Shown here: piece after piece, positions 1 through 7,114 of the stretch
How the letters are laid out: each line of letters opens with the position of its first letter
Position numbering within the stretch: position 1 is the stretch's first letter
From: Caryophanales bacterium UBA3668
Lineage (GTDB): Bacteria > Bacillota_I > Bacilli_A > RFN20 > CAG-826
Assembly: GCA_002373085.1 (NCBI GenBank)
Contig: DFJP01000025.1
Location: 1 to 8,546 of the forward strand
Length of the DNA stretch: 8,546 bases
Reading direction: 5' to 3'
Translations under genes and position numbers: made by a program
Notes under the pieces: model-generated
The model's input: only the letters and a program-made list of their open reading frames with translations
Told to the model about the DNA's origin: nothing
Databases searched by the model: none

Positions 1-1946
1 GAAATAGAAACTAAACGATATAAATCTTTTAATCCTGCTAAATTCTTTGCTAAAGCAATAACGTGTTTTGGTCTAAGGTGAGAGATTAATTCATCTTTAG
101 CTTTTAAATTCACTAAGTCTTTATGTTTAAGATGGAGATTATCTTTAGTTAATCTCACTAATAAGGTTTGCCAAACTTCACTTAAAACAAAGGCGTCGTA
201 ATCAGCACGGTGAGCGCTCTTCTCATCATATTCAACTTCCATATTTCTACATAAAACACCTAATCTATGACTACGTGATTCTGGGAAGACATACTGAGAA
301 AGAGTAAGTGTATCAACTACACCATTCTTGATTGGCTCTTTTCCTAAATCGATTAAGGCTTGGTTAAGGAAGGCAATATCGAAGGATGCGTTATGTGTAA
401 CAAGGATTGCATCTCCAATGTAATCCATAATCTTTTTCATTGCTTCTTCAATATTAGGAGCGTCTTTAAGCATATCATCACTAATATTAGTGATTCGCTT
501 AATCTTTTCTGGGATTGGAACTCCAGGGTTAACTAAAATATCGACACGGCTAACAACTGTTCCGTGAACAATCTTAACAGCGCCAAATTCAATAATCTTG
601 TTATATCTAGCGCTTAAACCAGTAGTTTCAAAGTCGAATACAACATAGTCTGCTTTATTAAGTTCAATATCTGTAGGGTTATCGACATATTTAAGTTTGT
701 CATCAACCATATAGAATTCACAGCCATAAAGCATCTTCATGTCGTTGTCTTTGCCAGCTTTTTGAGCATCTGGGAATCCTTGAACCACACCATGGTCAGT
801 AATAGCCATAGCAGTATGGCCAAGCTTTTTAGCGTATTTACAATATTCACTCATTTCAGAGATTCCGTCTTGAGTAGACATATTGCTATGTAAATGTAAT
901 TCAACACGCTTAATAGGTGTCGCATCTGGTATGACTTCTGGAGGTGGTAATAAGTCGATAAAATGAGACTTAACCTTAAGGTTATGGTCGTATTCATCAA
1001 CATAGGCAGCTCCTCTAATACGGACGTTGGCGTGAAGTAAATCTTTAACTAATTCATCGTTAACTTGGAGGTTTTGATACATGTTGCAACTAATTGCTCC
1101 ACCAAATTCATCAGCCACTCCAAAATTAAGGCGTTTTCTATCTCCTCTTTCAATAACTTCTAAGGAGAAGACTTTACCGTTAAAGTCAACGTGATCACTT
1201 TCATTAGTGATATCATCAATCTTTTCAACATAAGTATATTTACCACGTCTATTAATACGATCGCGTTCTCTTTCTTTGAGCATCGCTTCGCGGTTTTTCT
1301 TCATTTGTTTAAGCAAAGCATCTTCCATTTGTTGGTTCTTTTCGCTTTGCTCTTTCTCCACCATTTCGATGATTTCATTACGGTCCATCGCTTCTGGTTC
1401 GTTTTTATTTTCTTCAATATCCACTTCCGCTACTTTAGAGGCAACTTTAGTGAGTTTCTTTTTCGTTTTTTCATCAACTTCAACGACTTCAGGTTCAACT
1501 GGTTTAATCTCTTCTTCAATTTCAATGAAGTCATATGAAATGAAAGACAAGAATGATTTAAATTCTTTGATGATTTGTTCGTTTCTGCTCTTAAAGGATT
1601 CATCTAAATATTGAACAGTGATAACTGAGTCATCTTTTTTAATAAGTTCGATGTCGCTTTCACTTCGATAGATGAATCTATACCAACTATCAAAAAGGCT
1701 AATCGCATCATCACTAGTTGGCTTATTTAAATATGAGAAATGTAATGTATATGGGTATTCAATAGTTCCTAAACCATCCATGAATTGACGGAGTAATTCG
1801 TAATTCCATGGGGTTTCTTTAACGATAATCATGTCAATTTGTTCGTAATTAAAACGGTTACGTCCGACCATTTCAAAGTCGATATCAAAATCATCGATAT
1901 TCTCGATGTGAATATGAGTTAAGAAACTCTTCATTTTTTCTTTCAT
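1..1946 (-). CDS. polC: DNA polymerase III alpha subunit, PolC type (N-terminal 648 codons; 3' end beyond window)
   Basis: This is the replicative polymerase of low-G+C Gram-positives, and it carries its own 3'-5' proofreading exonuclease. No stop occurs in 648 codons, and the reading frame leaves the window at base 3, so the catalytic polymerase part (PolC is usually about 1,430-1,460 aa) is not visible. Seen in order: an N-terminal domain (about 1-140), a highly charged Lys/Glu-rich linker (about 140-228), an OB-fold-like region (about 230-340), and the start of a PHP domain with HLHS at 351-354 and TDHG at 383-386. Inserted in the PHP domain is a DEDDh exonuclease with DFETTG (D438, E440), HNASFD (518-523) and HRADYD (H579, D584). 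All exonuclease metal ligands are present, so proofreading should be active. The start at 1946 sits 6 nt after a near-perfect Shine-Dalgarno; the next Met (residue 5) is less well placed. It is the last visible gene of the uppS-cdsA-dxr-rseP-polC unit, 12 nt after the rseP stop. Identification is essentially certain. Confidence 0.97.
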   Translation of the reverse strand, partial: MKEKMKSFLTHIHIENIDDFDIDFEMVGRNRFNYEQIDMIIVKETPWNYELLRQFMDGLGTIEYPYTLHFSYLNKPTSDDAISLFDSWYRFIYRSESDIELIKKDDSVITVQYLDESFKSRNEQIIKEFKSFLSFISYDFIEIEEEIKPVEPEVVEVDEKTKKKLTKVASKVAEVDIEENKNEPEAMDRNEIIEMVEKEQSEKNQQMEDALLKQMKKNREAMLKERERDRINRRGKYTYVEKIDDITNESDHVDFNGKVFSLEVIERGDRKRLNFGVADEFGGAISCNMYQNLQVNDELVKDLLHANVRIRGAAYVDEYDHNLKVKSHFIDLLPPPEVIPDATPIKRVELHLHSNMSTQDGISEMSEYCKYAKKLGHTAMAITDHGVVQGFPDAQKAGKDNDMKMLYGCEFYMVDDKLKYVDNPTDIELNKADYVVFDFETTGLSARYNKIIEFGAVKIVHGTVVSRVDILVNPGVPIPEKIKRITNISDDMLKDAPNIEEAMKKIMDYIGDAILVTHNASFDIAFLNQALIDLGKEPIKNGVVDTLTLSQYVFPESRSHRLGVLCRNMEVEYDEKSAHRADYDAFVLSEVWQTLLVRLTKDNLHLKHKDLVNLKAKDELISHLRPKHVIALAKNLAGLKDLYRLVSI

Positions 1947-1952
1947 ATCTTT

Positions 1953-1958
1953 CCTCCT
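1953..1958 (-). promoter_or_regulatory. Strong ribosome-binding site of polC
   Basis: Read on the minus strand, this is AGGAGG inside AAAGGAGG, 6 nt before the polC ATG. It is the best-spaced Shine-Dalgarno in the window and fixes the polC start at 1946. It lies in the 12-nt gap directly after the rseP stop, so polC can initiate on its own without depending on translation of rseP. Confidence 0.85.
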
Positions 1959-3554
1959 TTAAAATAGTCCAATGATGTCTTTAGCGACGATTAAAATCAT
2001 TAAGGCGAATAGAATTAAGACGCCTACCGCTGAAACGACGTTTTTAACTTTCGCTGGTATTTCTTTTCTGAATATTCCTTCAATCGCAATGACAAGTAAA
2101 TGCCATCCATCTAATCCTGGGAATGGTAATAAATTAATTATTCCTAAGTTAACGGAGATTAGTCCCCAGTAGAATAAGAATGTTCCGAATCCATTCTCTT
2201 GCAAGATTTTGGTAGTCGACACTCCTATAGCGATAATGCCACCGACATTTTTCCAACCATCTTCAGTAAATAAAGAACCTAATCCTCTAACGATAAGAGT
2301 GGCACTATTACCAAAGTCTTCAAACGTCTTGCCAAGAGCCTCACCAAAAGAGTTTCTACCAACATCTAACTGCATGGATAAACCAAGGTTATCTGGTAAA
2401 CGATATGCATCGTTAACTTTATTTAATTCCACTGAACCTAAAGAAGTAGCAACTCCTCTACCAGTTGGATTATCATCATCCATAACATATAAACTAAATT
2501 GAATTCTATTTGGTTCTGCACCTAATTCTGTTTTTTTAGTAAATAAGTCTTTGCCAAGTAAATTAGGATAAGGCATGGAATAATTCTGAACATTAATACA
2601 TTTAACAATCTTTCCATCAACTTCTTCTTGATAGATATCACCGCTGACAGTTACTTCGCTATTATCAGGAACGAATTTAAATGTTTTAAATTGATCTTCA
2701 GTAAATGTAACTTTTGCAATGACATATTCGTCATCTAACGTTCCACTATCATTGACCATAGCGAATTCAACAAGATAATTTTTGCTTTCATCTTGTTTAT
2801 AGCGATATCCACTGGTAAATCCAGTAACAGAATTAATAACAACATCGCTTCCTGAATAATCAGTAGTCATAATTGACGCGATACTTACTACTGGGTCAGT
2901 ACCAATAAGATAATCACCAAATGTTAATCTTTCATAACTTACCGCGTGATTGATTAAAGAAGTATCTTTAATGGTAAGGGTGTTATAGTTAAAGCCAATA
3001 TAAGCATCTTTATTTGAGGCATCTGTATAAGTAATAGAGGCATTTTCATCATAGAAAATAAAAGTGCTATCATCATAAGAAAGAACAGAAGCATAAACTG
3101 CATCTTTACTCTTTAGACCAGCGTTATAAGCGATAGAGTCAGGAGCAACAGTAATGTGGCCATATCTTCCTGCATAAGTTGGGAAACCGACTTCATAAAC
3201 GAAGAAGATAACAATCGCAAGAAGGAAGTTCATCGCTACTCCCGCGGCCATAATAATGGCTCTCTTCCACTTTTTAATGGCTAATAAGCTTCTACTTGGA
3301 TCAATTTCTAATCCTTCAGGAACAGATTCTTGTTCTCCATACATTGAGACAAATCCACCAAAAGGAATTGCTCTGATAGAGAAATATGTTTCACCATTTT
3401 TTCTTTTTCTTGAAAAGAGTTTTGGACCAAATCCAACCGCATATTCAAAGCAATACACCTTAAATGTTTTAGCGGCAATTAAGTGTCCAGCCTCGTGGAC
3501 CATAACTAAAGTAGAAAGGCAAACAATAAATAAAAGTATATATAGTACAATCAT
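1959..3554 (-). CDS. rseP: RseP/RasP-type site-2 intramembrane zinc metalloprotease (M50 family)
   Basis: This membrane-embedded protease of the S2P family cuts transmembrane segments. In Bacillus subtilis the homologue RasP acts on anti-sigma factor RsiW, FtsL and leftover signal peptides; the substrates here are unknown. Visible: a first membrane segment (about 1-18) running into the zinc motif HEAGH (20-24); the conserved GFGPKL (41-46) and IPFGGFV (63-69) region; a second membrane segment (about 99-121); a PDZ-like start (VAPDSIAYNAGLKSKDAV, 136-153); then a long extracytoplasmic region to about 430. C-terminal membrane segments follow, with the third zinc-ligand motif NLLPFPGLDGWHLL (474-487, D482) and a last helix (about 506-526). 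At 531 aa it is about 100 residues longer than RasP (about 420), the excess lying in the extracytoplasmic part, and the usual LDGG reads LDGW. Its ATG overlaps the dxr stop by one base (TAATG), with an AAGGAG 10 nt upstream. Catalytic residues are intact. Family assignment is secure. Confidence 0.95.
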   Translation of the reverse strand: MIVLYILLFIVCLSTLVMVHEAGHLIAAKTFKVYCFEYAVGFGPKLFSRKRKNGETYFSIRAIPFGGFVSMYGEQESVPEGLEIDPSRSLLAIKKWKRAIIMAAGVAMNFLLAIVIFFVYEVGFPTYAGRYGHITVAPDSIAYNAGLKSKDAVYASVLSYDDSTFIFYDENASITYTDASNKDAYIGFNYNTLTIKDTSLINHAVSYERLTFGDYLIGTDPVVSIASIMTTDYSGSDVVINSVTGFTSGYRYKQDESKNYLVEFAMVNDSGTLDDEYVIAKVTFTEDQFKTFKFVPDNSEVTVSGDIYQEEVDGKIVKCINVQNYSMPYPNLLGKDLFTKKTELGAEPNRIQFSLYVMDDDNPTGRGVATSLGSVELNKVNDAYRLPDNLGLSMQLDVGRNSFGEALGKTFEDFGNSATLIVRGLGSLFTEDGWKNVGGIIAIGVSTTKILQENGFGTFLFYWGLISVNLGIINLLPFPGLDGWHLLVIAIEGIFRKEIPAKVKNVVSAVGVLILFALMILIVAKDIIGLF

Positions 3555-4720
3555 TAAATTTGTTCTCCTTTCATAATTTGTTTCACTAATAATTCAGCTT
3601 TCTCATTAATCTTCTGGTCAACTTCAATAATTTGAGTCAAAGATGGATGAGAAATATTTTTATGTTCATTCATGCATTTAATAACAATGCGTTCGATATC
3701 TAGGAATGAGATATCTCCTTTTAAGAAATGAGCAACCGCTACTTCGTTAGAACGGTTTAATACTGCTCCATAAGTTCCCTTTTTAGTTAGGACAGTACCT
3801 GCTAGAGCCACTAAAGGATATCTATCAGGATTAAATTCATGGAAATGTAATCCTTTCAGTTCTTCTAATGAAGAGAATGTTTGAGTGGCAAACGGAATCT
3901 TGCCTTCGTATAAAGCAAATTTAATTGGATTTCTCATATCTGGTTTAGAGATTTCACCACGATATAAGCCGTCTTCATATATTAAATATGAATGAAGATG
4001 AGATTCATCATGAAGCGTAACTCCAATCTTATTAATTGGATAATGATATAAATATCCTGCTTCAATAATTTCAAAACATTTATTGATCATCGTAGCGCAG
4101 TCGATAGTAATCTTAGCGCCCATCACCCAAGTTGGATGATTTAATGCATCTTTAGTAGTAACATTATTTAATTCATCACGACTAAGTTTTCTAAATGCTC
4201 CTCCACTAGCGGTAAGCATCATCTTTTTGACATTTTTGTCATCGACTTTTAAACATTTCCATAAAGCGGAATGTTCGCTATCGATTGGGAAGAGCTCTCC
4301 TTTTCCTTTGGAAAGTAAATCGTTAATGAATTCTCCTCCAACGACCAAGGACTCTTTATTCGCTAACGCGAGTTTTTTGTTATTTTCTAAAGAAACAATA
4401 GATGGGATTAGACCACTAAAACCAACCAAAGCGTTAACAACCATTTCAGCGTCTACCATAGTAATTAAATCTTCTAAATGGTTATCTTTTTCGTTTAAGA
4501 AAGTAACATGAGGATATTTTTTAGAATAATATTTAGCTTTTGATTTATCTCTAAGATAAACATGAGTTACTTCTTTATGTTTCTTTAAGATATATGAGAT
4601 ACATCTAGTGCGATATCCGACTGAAAAACCACGAAGAGAAAAGTCTTGTGGGTTCTTTTCAATAACATCAATGGTTTGCTGACCAATTGATCCAGAAGCG
4701 CCTAGAAGTAAAATATTCAT
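3554..4720 (-). CDS. dxr: 1-deoxy-D-xylulose 5-phosphate reductoisomerase
   Basis: Cytoplasmic enzyme that converts 1-deoxy-D-xylulose 5-phosphate to 2-C-methyl-D-erythritol 4-phosphate using NADPH and a divalent metal; it is the committed step of the MEP isoprenoid pathway. At 388 aa it is of normal length. Visible: the NADPH-binding loop GASGSIGQQT (7-16), LANKESLVVGGE (119-130), metal ligands in PIDSEHSALW (D147, E149), the substrate loop ASGGAFR (171-177), HPTWVMG (195-201), and the N213-K214-E217 cluster in TMINKCFEIIEA, whose E217 is the third metal ligand. All catalytic residues match the E. coli enzyme. Two usually well conserved stretches differ: HPQS reads HDES (237-240) and LNAANE reads LNRSNE (321-326). 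The ATG is one base after the cdsA stop (TAG-T-ATG), and I see no Shine-Dalgarno, so initiation probably depends on ribosomes finishing cdsA. The canonical NILLLGASGSIG opening leaves no better start. It sits between cdsA and rseP as in B. subtilis. Confidence 0.97.
   Translation of the reverse strand: MNILLLGASGSIGQQTIDVIEKNPQDFSLRGFSVGYRTRCISYILKKHKEVTHVYLRDKSKAKYYSKKYPHVTFLNEKDNHLEDLITMVDAEMVVNALVGFSGLIPSIVSLENNKKLALANKESLVVGGEFINDLLSKGKGELFPIDSEHSALWKCLKVDDKNVKKMMLTASGGAFRKLSRDELNNVTTKDALNHPTWVMGAKITIDCATMINKCFEIIEAGYLYHYPINKIGVTLHDESHLHSYLIYEDGLYRGEISKPDMRNPIKFALYEGKIPFATQTFSSLEELKGLHFHEFNPDRYPLVALAGTVLTKKGTYGAVLNRSNEVAVAHFLKGDISFLDIERIVIKCMNEHKNISHPSLTQIIEVDQKINEKAELLVKQIMKGEQI
3565..3570 (-). 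promoter_or_regulatory. Ribosome-binding site of rseP, embedded in the dxr 3' end
   Basis: AAGGAG on the minus strand, 10 nt before the rseP ATG and lying within the last codons of dxr (Met-Lys-Gly-Glu). The spacing is slightly long, and the TAATG stop-start overlap suggests that translation of dxr and rseP is coupled. Confidence 0.7.
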
Positions 4721-4721
4721 A

Positions 4722-5759
4722 CTACACTAAGATATTGACCCAATCCATGCTGGTCATAACTGTGACAATAAAGACAGTGATAGAAGCAACGATAGAAGTA
4801 AAAATAATTGAATCTAATCTATCAAGTACTCCACCATGACCCGGAATGAGTTTTCCATAATCTTTAATTCCCCAATATCTCTTAATCGCAGAGAAGACAA
4901 AGTCTCCTAATGTCGCAAAGAATGGAGTGAGGAATGAAAGAATTAAAATGTTATACCAATGTTCCTTATTAAAGGAATCAAGGAATGGCATATCACAGAA
5001 GGCAAAAACTAATCCAACTGAGCTACAGACCAAGAAGGAAATAATAATTCCTCCAAAGAATCCTTCCCAAGTTTTATTTGGGGAAATCCTTTCGTTCATT
5101 TTTGTCTTTCCAAAAAGAACACCAACGAAATATGCTCCTGTATCTGTCATAACCGCAGAAAGGAAGACAAAAAGAATTAATAAAGCAGGGATAACCGTTG
5201 TTTCAGGAGTGAATGTTAGCGATTTAATTGTTTGTAATCCTCTATTAACCATTGGGAAATAACGTAAATAGAATAAGCATTGGAAGCCAAATCCTAATAA
5301 GATTCCCATAGTAATTAAGAAGCTAGCGTCCACTACTGAGAAATCTTTATAAATAACGGTAAGCCAAAACATAAAGAAGAAACCAAGCACCACAGGGAGA
5401 ATAGGTAATAATATTTCTCCGTAATATGCATCAGGTCTATTAAAGGACGCTGAGTTTTTAACGATTTCTCTAAACATTGGCCAAAACGCTATTAAAGAAA
5501 CAAAAATGACATAAACAATATAAATGAACACCGTTCTTTTTCCAGCGCATCCTAAAATCTCATAACATGCAAAGCAAAGAGCAAGAGACATGAGGATGAA
5601 ATAGATCCAGTCTCCTAGGATAATGGCAGGAACAACTAAGCAAATCAAAACGGCCGCTGAAATGATGCGGACAAGCATGGATTTCTTTGTTTTTGTTGTT
5701 AATTCATTATGATGTAATTCGTGTCTTTCATGATTAGCAACATTATTTTTCTTCATCAT
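4722..5759 (-). CDS. cdsA: Phosphatidate cytidylyltransferase (CDP-diglyceride synthase)
   Basis: Integral membrane enzyme that makes CDP-diacylglycerol from phosphatidic acid and CTP, the precursor of phosphatidylglycerol and cardiolipin. The C-terminal half carries the family hallmarks: TDTGAYFVGVLFGKTK (205-220), SPNKTWEGFFGG (226-237) and the signature from S290 to S317, including KRYWGIKDYG (293-302), PGHGGVLDRLD (306-316) and the metal/CTP-binding aspartates of LDRLD (D313, D316). Several hydrophobic membrane segments can be seen (about 31-49, 51-68, 77-94, 117-136, 145-163, 188-204, 236-255, 269-284, 318-336). At 345 aa it is longer than B. subtilis CdsA (about 269 aa). The surplus includes a hydrophilic N-terminal tail of about 28 residues with four histidines in residues 10-17, and a polar loop at about 98-113. 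The start overlaps the uppS end by 17 nt. Two consecutive ATGs occur; the first is chosen as it is nearer the AGGAGG. It stops one base before dxr. Confidence 0.95.
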   Translation of the reverse strand: MMKKNNVANHERHELHHNELTTKTKKSMLVRIISAAVLICLVVPAIILGDWIYFILMSLALCFACYEILGCAGKRTVFIYIVYVIFVSLIAFWPMFREIVKNSASFNRPDAYYGEILLPILPVVLGFFFMFWLTVIYKDFSVVDASFLITMGILLGFGFQCLFYLRYFPMVNRGLQTIKSLTFTPETTVIPALLILFVFLSAVMTDTGAYFVGVLFGKTKMNERISPNKTWEGFFGGIIISFLVCSSVGLVFAFCDMPFLDSFNKEHWYNILILSFLTPFFATLGDFVFSAIKRYWGIKDYGKLIPGHGGVLDRLDSIIFTSIVASITVFIVTVMTSMDWVNILV

Positions 5760-6468
5760 TTATCGTTCCAAACCTCCTATTCCTTGTGTAATATTCTTCG
5801 ATGCATTTTCTAAATTCTTCTTTGGTAAAATCTGGCCATGGGATACTTGGGAATATGAATTCCGCATAAGCAAGTTGCCACGGGAGATAATTACTAGTTC
5901 TAAGTTCACCACTAGTTCTCACTAATAAGTCAACTGGCGGTAAGTCTTTCGTATATAAGTAAGATTCAAATTTTTCTTCAGTTAAATCTTCAATATTTAG
6001 TTTCTTATCTTCGACATCTTGAGCAAATAACTTTGCGGCCCTTACTATTTCTGCTCTGCCTCCATAATTAAGGCAAATATTGAAATAGAAATTACTAAAA
6101 TCTTTTGTTTTCTCTATCGCATCATTAATTGTCTTTTGAGTTTTCTTTGGTAATCGAGATATATCTCCACTGACAATGACACGTGATTTATCTTTGATAA
6201 TTCGGTTAATTTCTTTCTTGAAGAAGATATCTAAGTAATTGAATAGATGTTTAATTTCGTCTTCTGGACGATTCCAGTTCTCGGTCGAAAAAGCGTATAA
6301 GGACATAGCCTTAATACCTTGTGCTAAACATTCTTCGTATATTTCAATAATACGATCACATCCAGCTTTATGACCGAGGTGACGAGGAAGTCCTCTTCGT
6401 TTTGCCCAGCGTCCATTTCCGTCCATAATGAACGCAACATGTTTCAATTTAAATTCTTCTTTTTTCAT
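5743..6468 (-). CDS. uppS: Undecaprenyl diphosphate synthase (cis-prenyltransferase)
   Basis: Condenses farnesyl diphosphate with eight isopentenyl diphosphates in Z configuration to give the C55 lipid carrier used for peptidoglycan and other wall polymers. At 241 aa it has typical length. Seen: the catalytic loop FIMDGNGRWAKRRG (13-26; D16 corresponds to E. coli D26), RHLGHKAG (29-36), LYAFSTENWNRP (57-68), NICLNYGGRAEI (130-141), and the diphosphate-binding end LLVRTSGELRTSNYLPWQ (181-198) with R184, R190 and S192, then AYAEFIFP (200-207) with E203 for magnesium. All key residues of the family are present. No Shine-Dalgarno precedes the ATG at 6468; the fold starts at about residue 8, so this start is the only sensible one. 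It lies 94 nt after frr, behind a terminator-like hairpin, and heads a unit with cdsA, dxr, rseP and polC. The isoprenoid precursors would come from the pathway that includes dxr two genes downstream. Confidence 0.97.
   Translation of the reverse strand: MKKEEFKLKHVAFIMDGNGRWAKRRGLPRHLGHKAGCDRIIEIYEECLAQGIKAMSLYAFSTENWNRPEDEIKHLFNYLDIFFKKEINRIIKDKSRVIVSGDISRLPKKTQKTINDAIEKTKDFSNFYFNICLNYGGRAEIVRAAKLFAQDVEDKKLNIEDLTEEKFESYLYTKDLPPVDLLVRTSGELRTSNYLPWQLAYAEFIFPSIPWPDFTKEEFRKCIEEYYTRNRRFGTINDEEK
5773..5778 (-). promoter_or_regulatory. Ribosome-binding site of cdsA, embedded in the uppS 3' end
   Basis: AGGAGG on the minus strand inside the last coding stretch of uppS, 13 nt before the first of two tandem ATG codons of cdsA. 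The motif is strong but the spacing is longer than usual; it favours the first ATG at 5759 over the second at 5756. Confidence 0.65.
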
Positions 6469-6482
6469 AACGTACCAAGATA

Positions 6483-6488
6483 AGTATA
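6483..6488 (-). promoter_or_regulatory. Possible -10 element (TATACT) for the uppS-polC unit
   Basis: TATACT on the minus strand, 14 nt before the uppS ATG and directly after the frr terminator hairpin. It matches the sigma-A -10 consensus in five of six positions. No recognisable -35 stands 16-18 nt upstream (that stretch is the hairpin itself). If used, transcription would begin only about 7-8 nt before the ATG, giving a near-leaderless mRNA. Tentative. Confidence 0.3.
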
Positions 6489-6489
6489 C

Positions 6490-6514
6490 AATAAAAGCGC
6501 GCCTAAGCGCACTT
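6490..6514 (-). terminator. Intrinsic terminator after frr
   Basis: On the minus strand AAGTGCGC, loop TTAG, GCGCGCTT: an 8-bp stem with one G-U pair, followed by TTATT, so that the downstream side reads CTTTTATT. The G+C-rich stem stands out sharply from the AT-rich surroundings and lies about 50 nt after the frr stop. The U-tract is short and interrupted by an A, so termination may be incomplete and some read-through into uppS is likely. Confidence 0.65.
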
Positions 6515-6562
6515 ATTAATGTTAGTTTTTTTCTAAAAGAAATTTGGTTTATTAACGAATAG

Positions 6563-7108
6563 TTAGATTGCCATGATTTCTTTTTCTTTTTCAGCGAGGA
6601 TATTATCGATATCTTTCACTGCATCATCAGTGACTTTTTGGATATCTTCTTGCGCTCTTTTGAGCATATCTTCTGGATAAGAATCATCAATCTTGACAAC
6701 ATCCATGTAATCTCTTCTGACGTTTCTAACCGAGACTTTAGCATCTTCAGCGTAGCGGTGAGCTTGCTTAACGATATCTTTTCTACGTTCTTCGGTTAAG
6801 GCAGGGATAATTAATCTAATGCAAATACCTTCGTTGATTGGATTAATTCCTAAATCAGAGGCATTGATCGCAGAAACAATGTTTTTAACATCATTCTTAT
6901 CATAAGGTTTGATGAGAAGTTGTCTTGGTTCTGGGACTGTGATAGATGAAATTTGGTTGATTGGTGTCATACTTCCATAATAATCAACTTCAATGCTATT
7001 AAGCATTGCTGGAGAAGCACGTCCTGTTCTTAAAGTTGAAAGTGAATTGCGGTAACTTTCAATACATTTGTTCATCTTTTCTTTTGCTTCTAGTGCATAA
7101 GCATCCAT
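6563..7108 (-). CDS. frr: Ribosome recycling factor
   Basis: Cytoplasmic factor that, with EF-G, splits the post-termination ribosome and frees it from mRNA and tRNA. At 181 aa it is close to the family length of about 185 and spans both domains. The long helical domain I begins with EKMNKCIESYRNSLSTLRTG (10-29), with the signature RTGRASPAML (27-36) leading into domain II (VDYYGSMTPINQISSITVPE, 41-60). It continues with SDLGINPINEG (84-94), IPALTEERRKDIVKQAHRYA (104-123) and a C-terminal helix ending KEKEIMAI. The start is fixed by the alignment to the family N-terminus and by an upstream AAGGAG. It is 6 nt downstream of pyrH, the usual neighbour in bacteria, so the two are almost certainly co-transcribed. 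A terminator-like hairpin follows. Confidence 0.97.
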   Translation of the reverse strand: MDAYALEAKEKMNKCIESYRNSLSTLRTGRASPAMLNSIEVDYYGSMTPINQISSITVPEPRQLLIKPYDKNDVKNIVSAINASDLGINPINEGICIRLIIPALTEERRKDIVKQAHRYAEDAKVSVRNVRRDYMDVVKIDDSYPEDMLKRAQEDIQKVTDDAVKDIDNILAEKEKEIMAI

Positions 7109-7114
7109 GTTTTT

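Noticed and set aside
1191..1614. Two overlapping plus-strand open frames of about 112-115 codons, rich in Phe/Ser/Ile
   Set aside because: They lie opposite the charged linker of polC and are mirror images of its Lys/Glu codons; no ribosome-binding site or recognisable protein.
1972..5262. Several plus-strand open frames of 66-111 codons opposite rseP, dxr and cdsA
   Set aside because: All are antisense to well-identified genes, lack initiation signals and show no family resemblance.
6524..6550. Small A/T hairpin (TTTCT / AGAAA) after frr
   Set aside because: The stem is short and purely A/T-rich, as expected by chance in this composition; the nearby G+C-rich hairpin explains termination.
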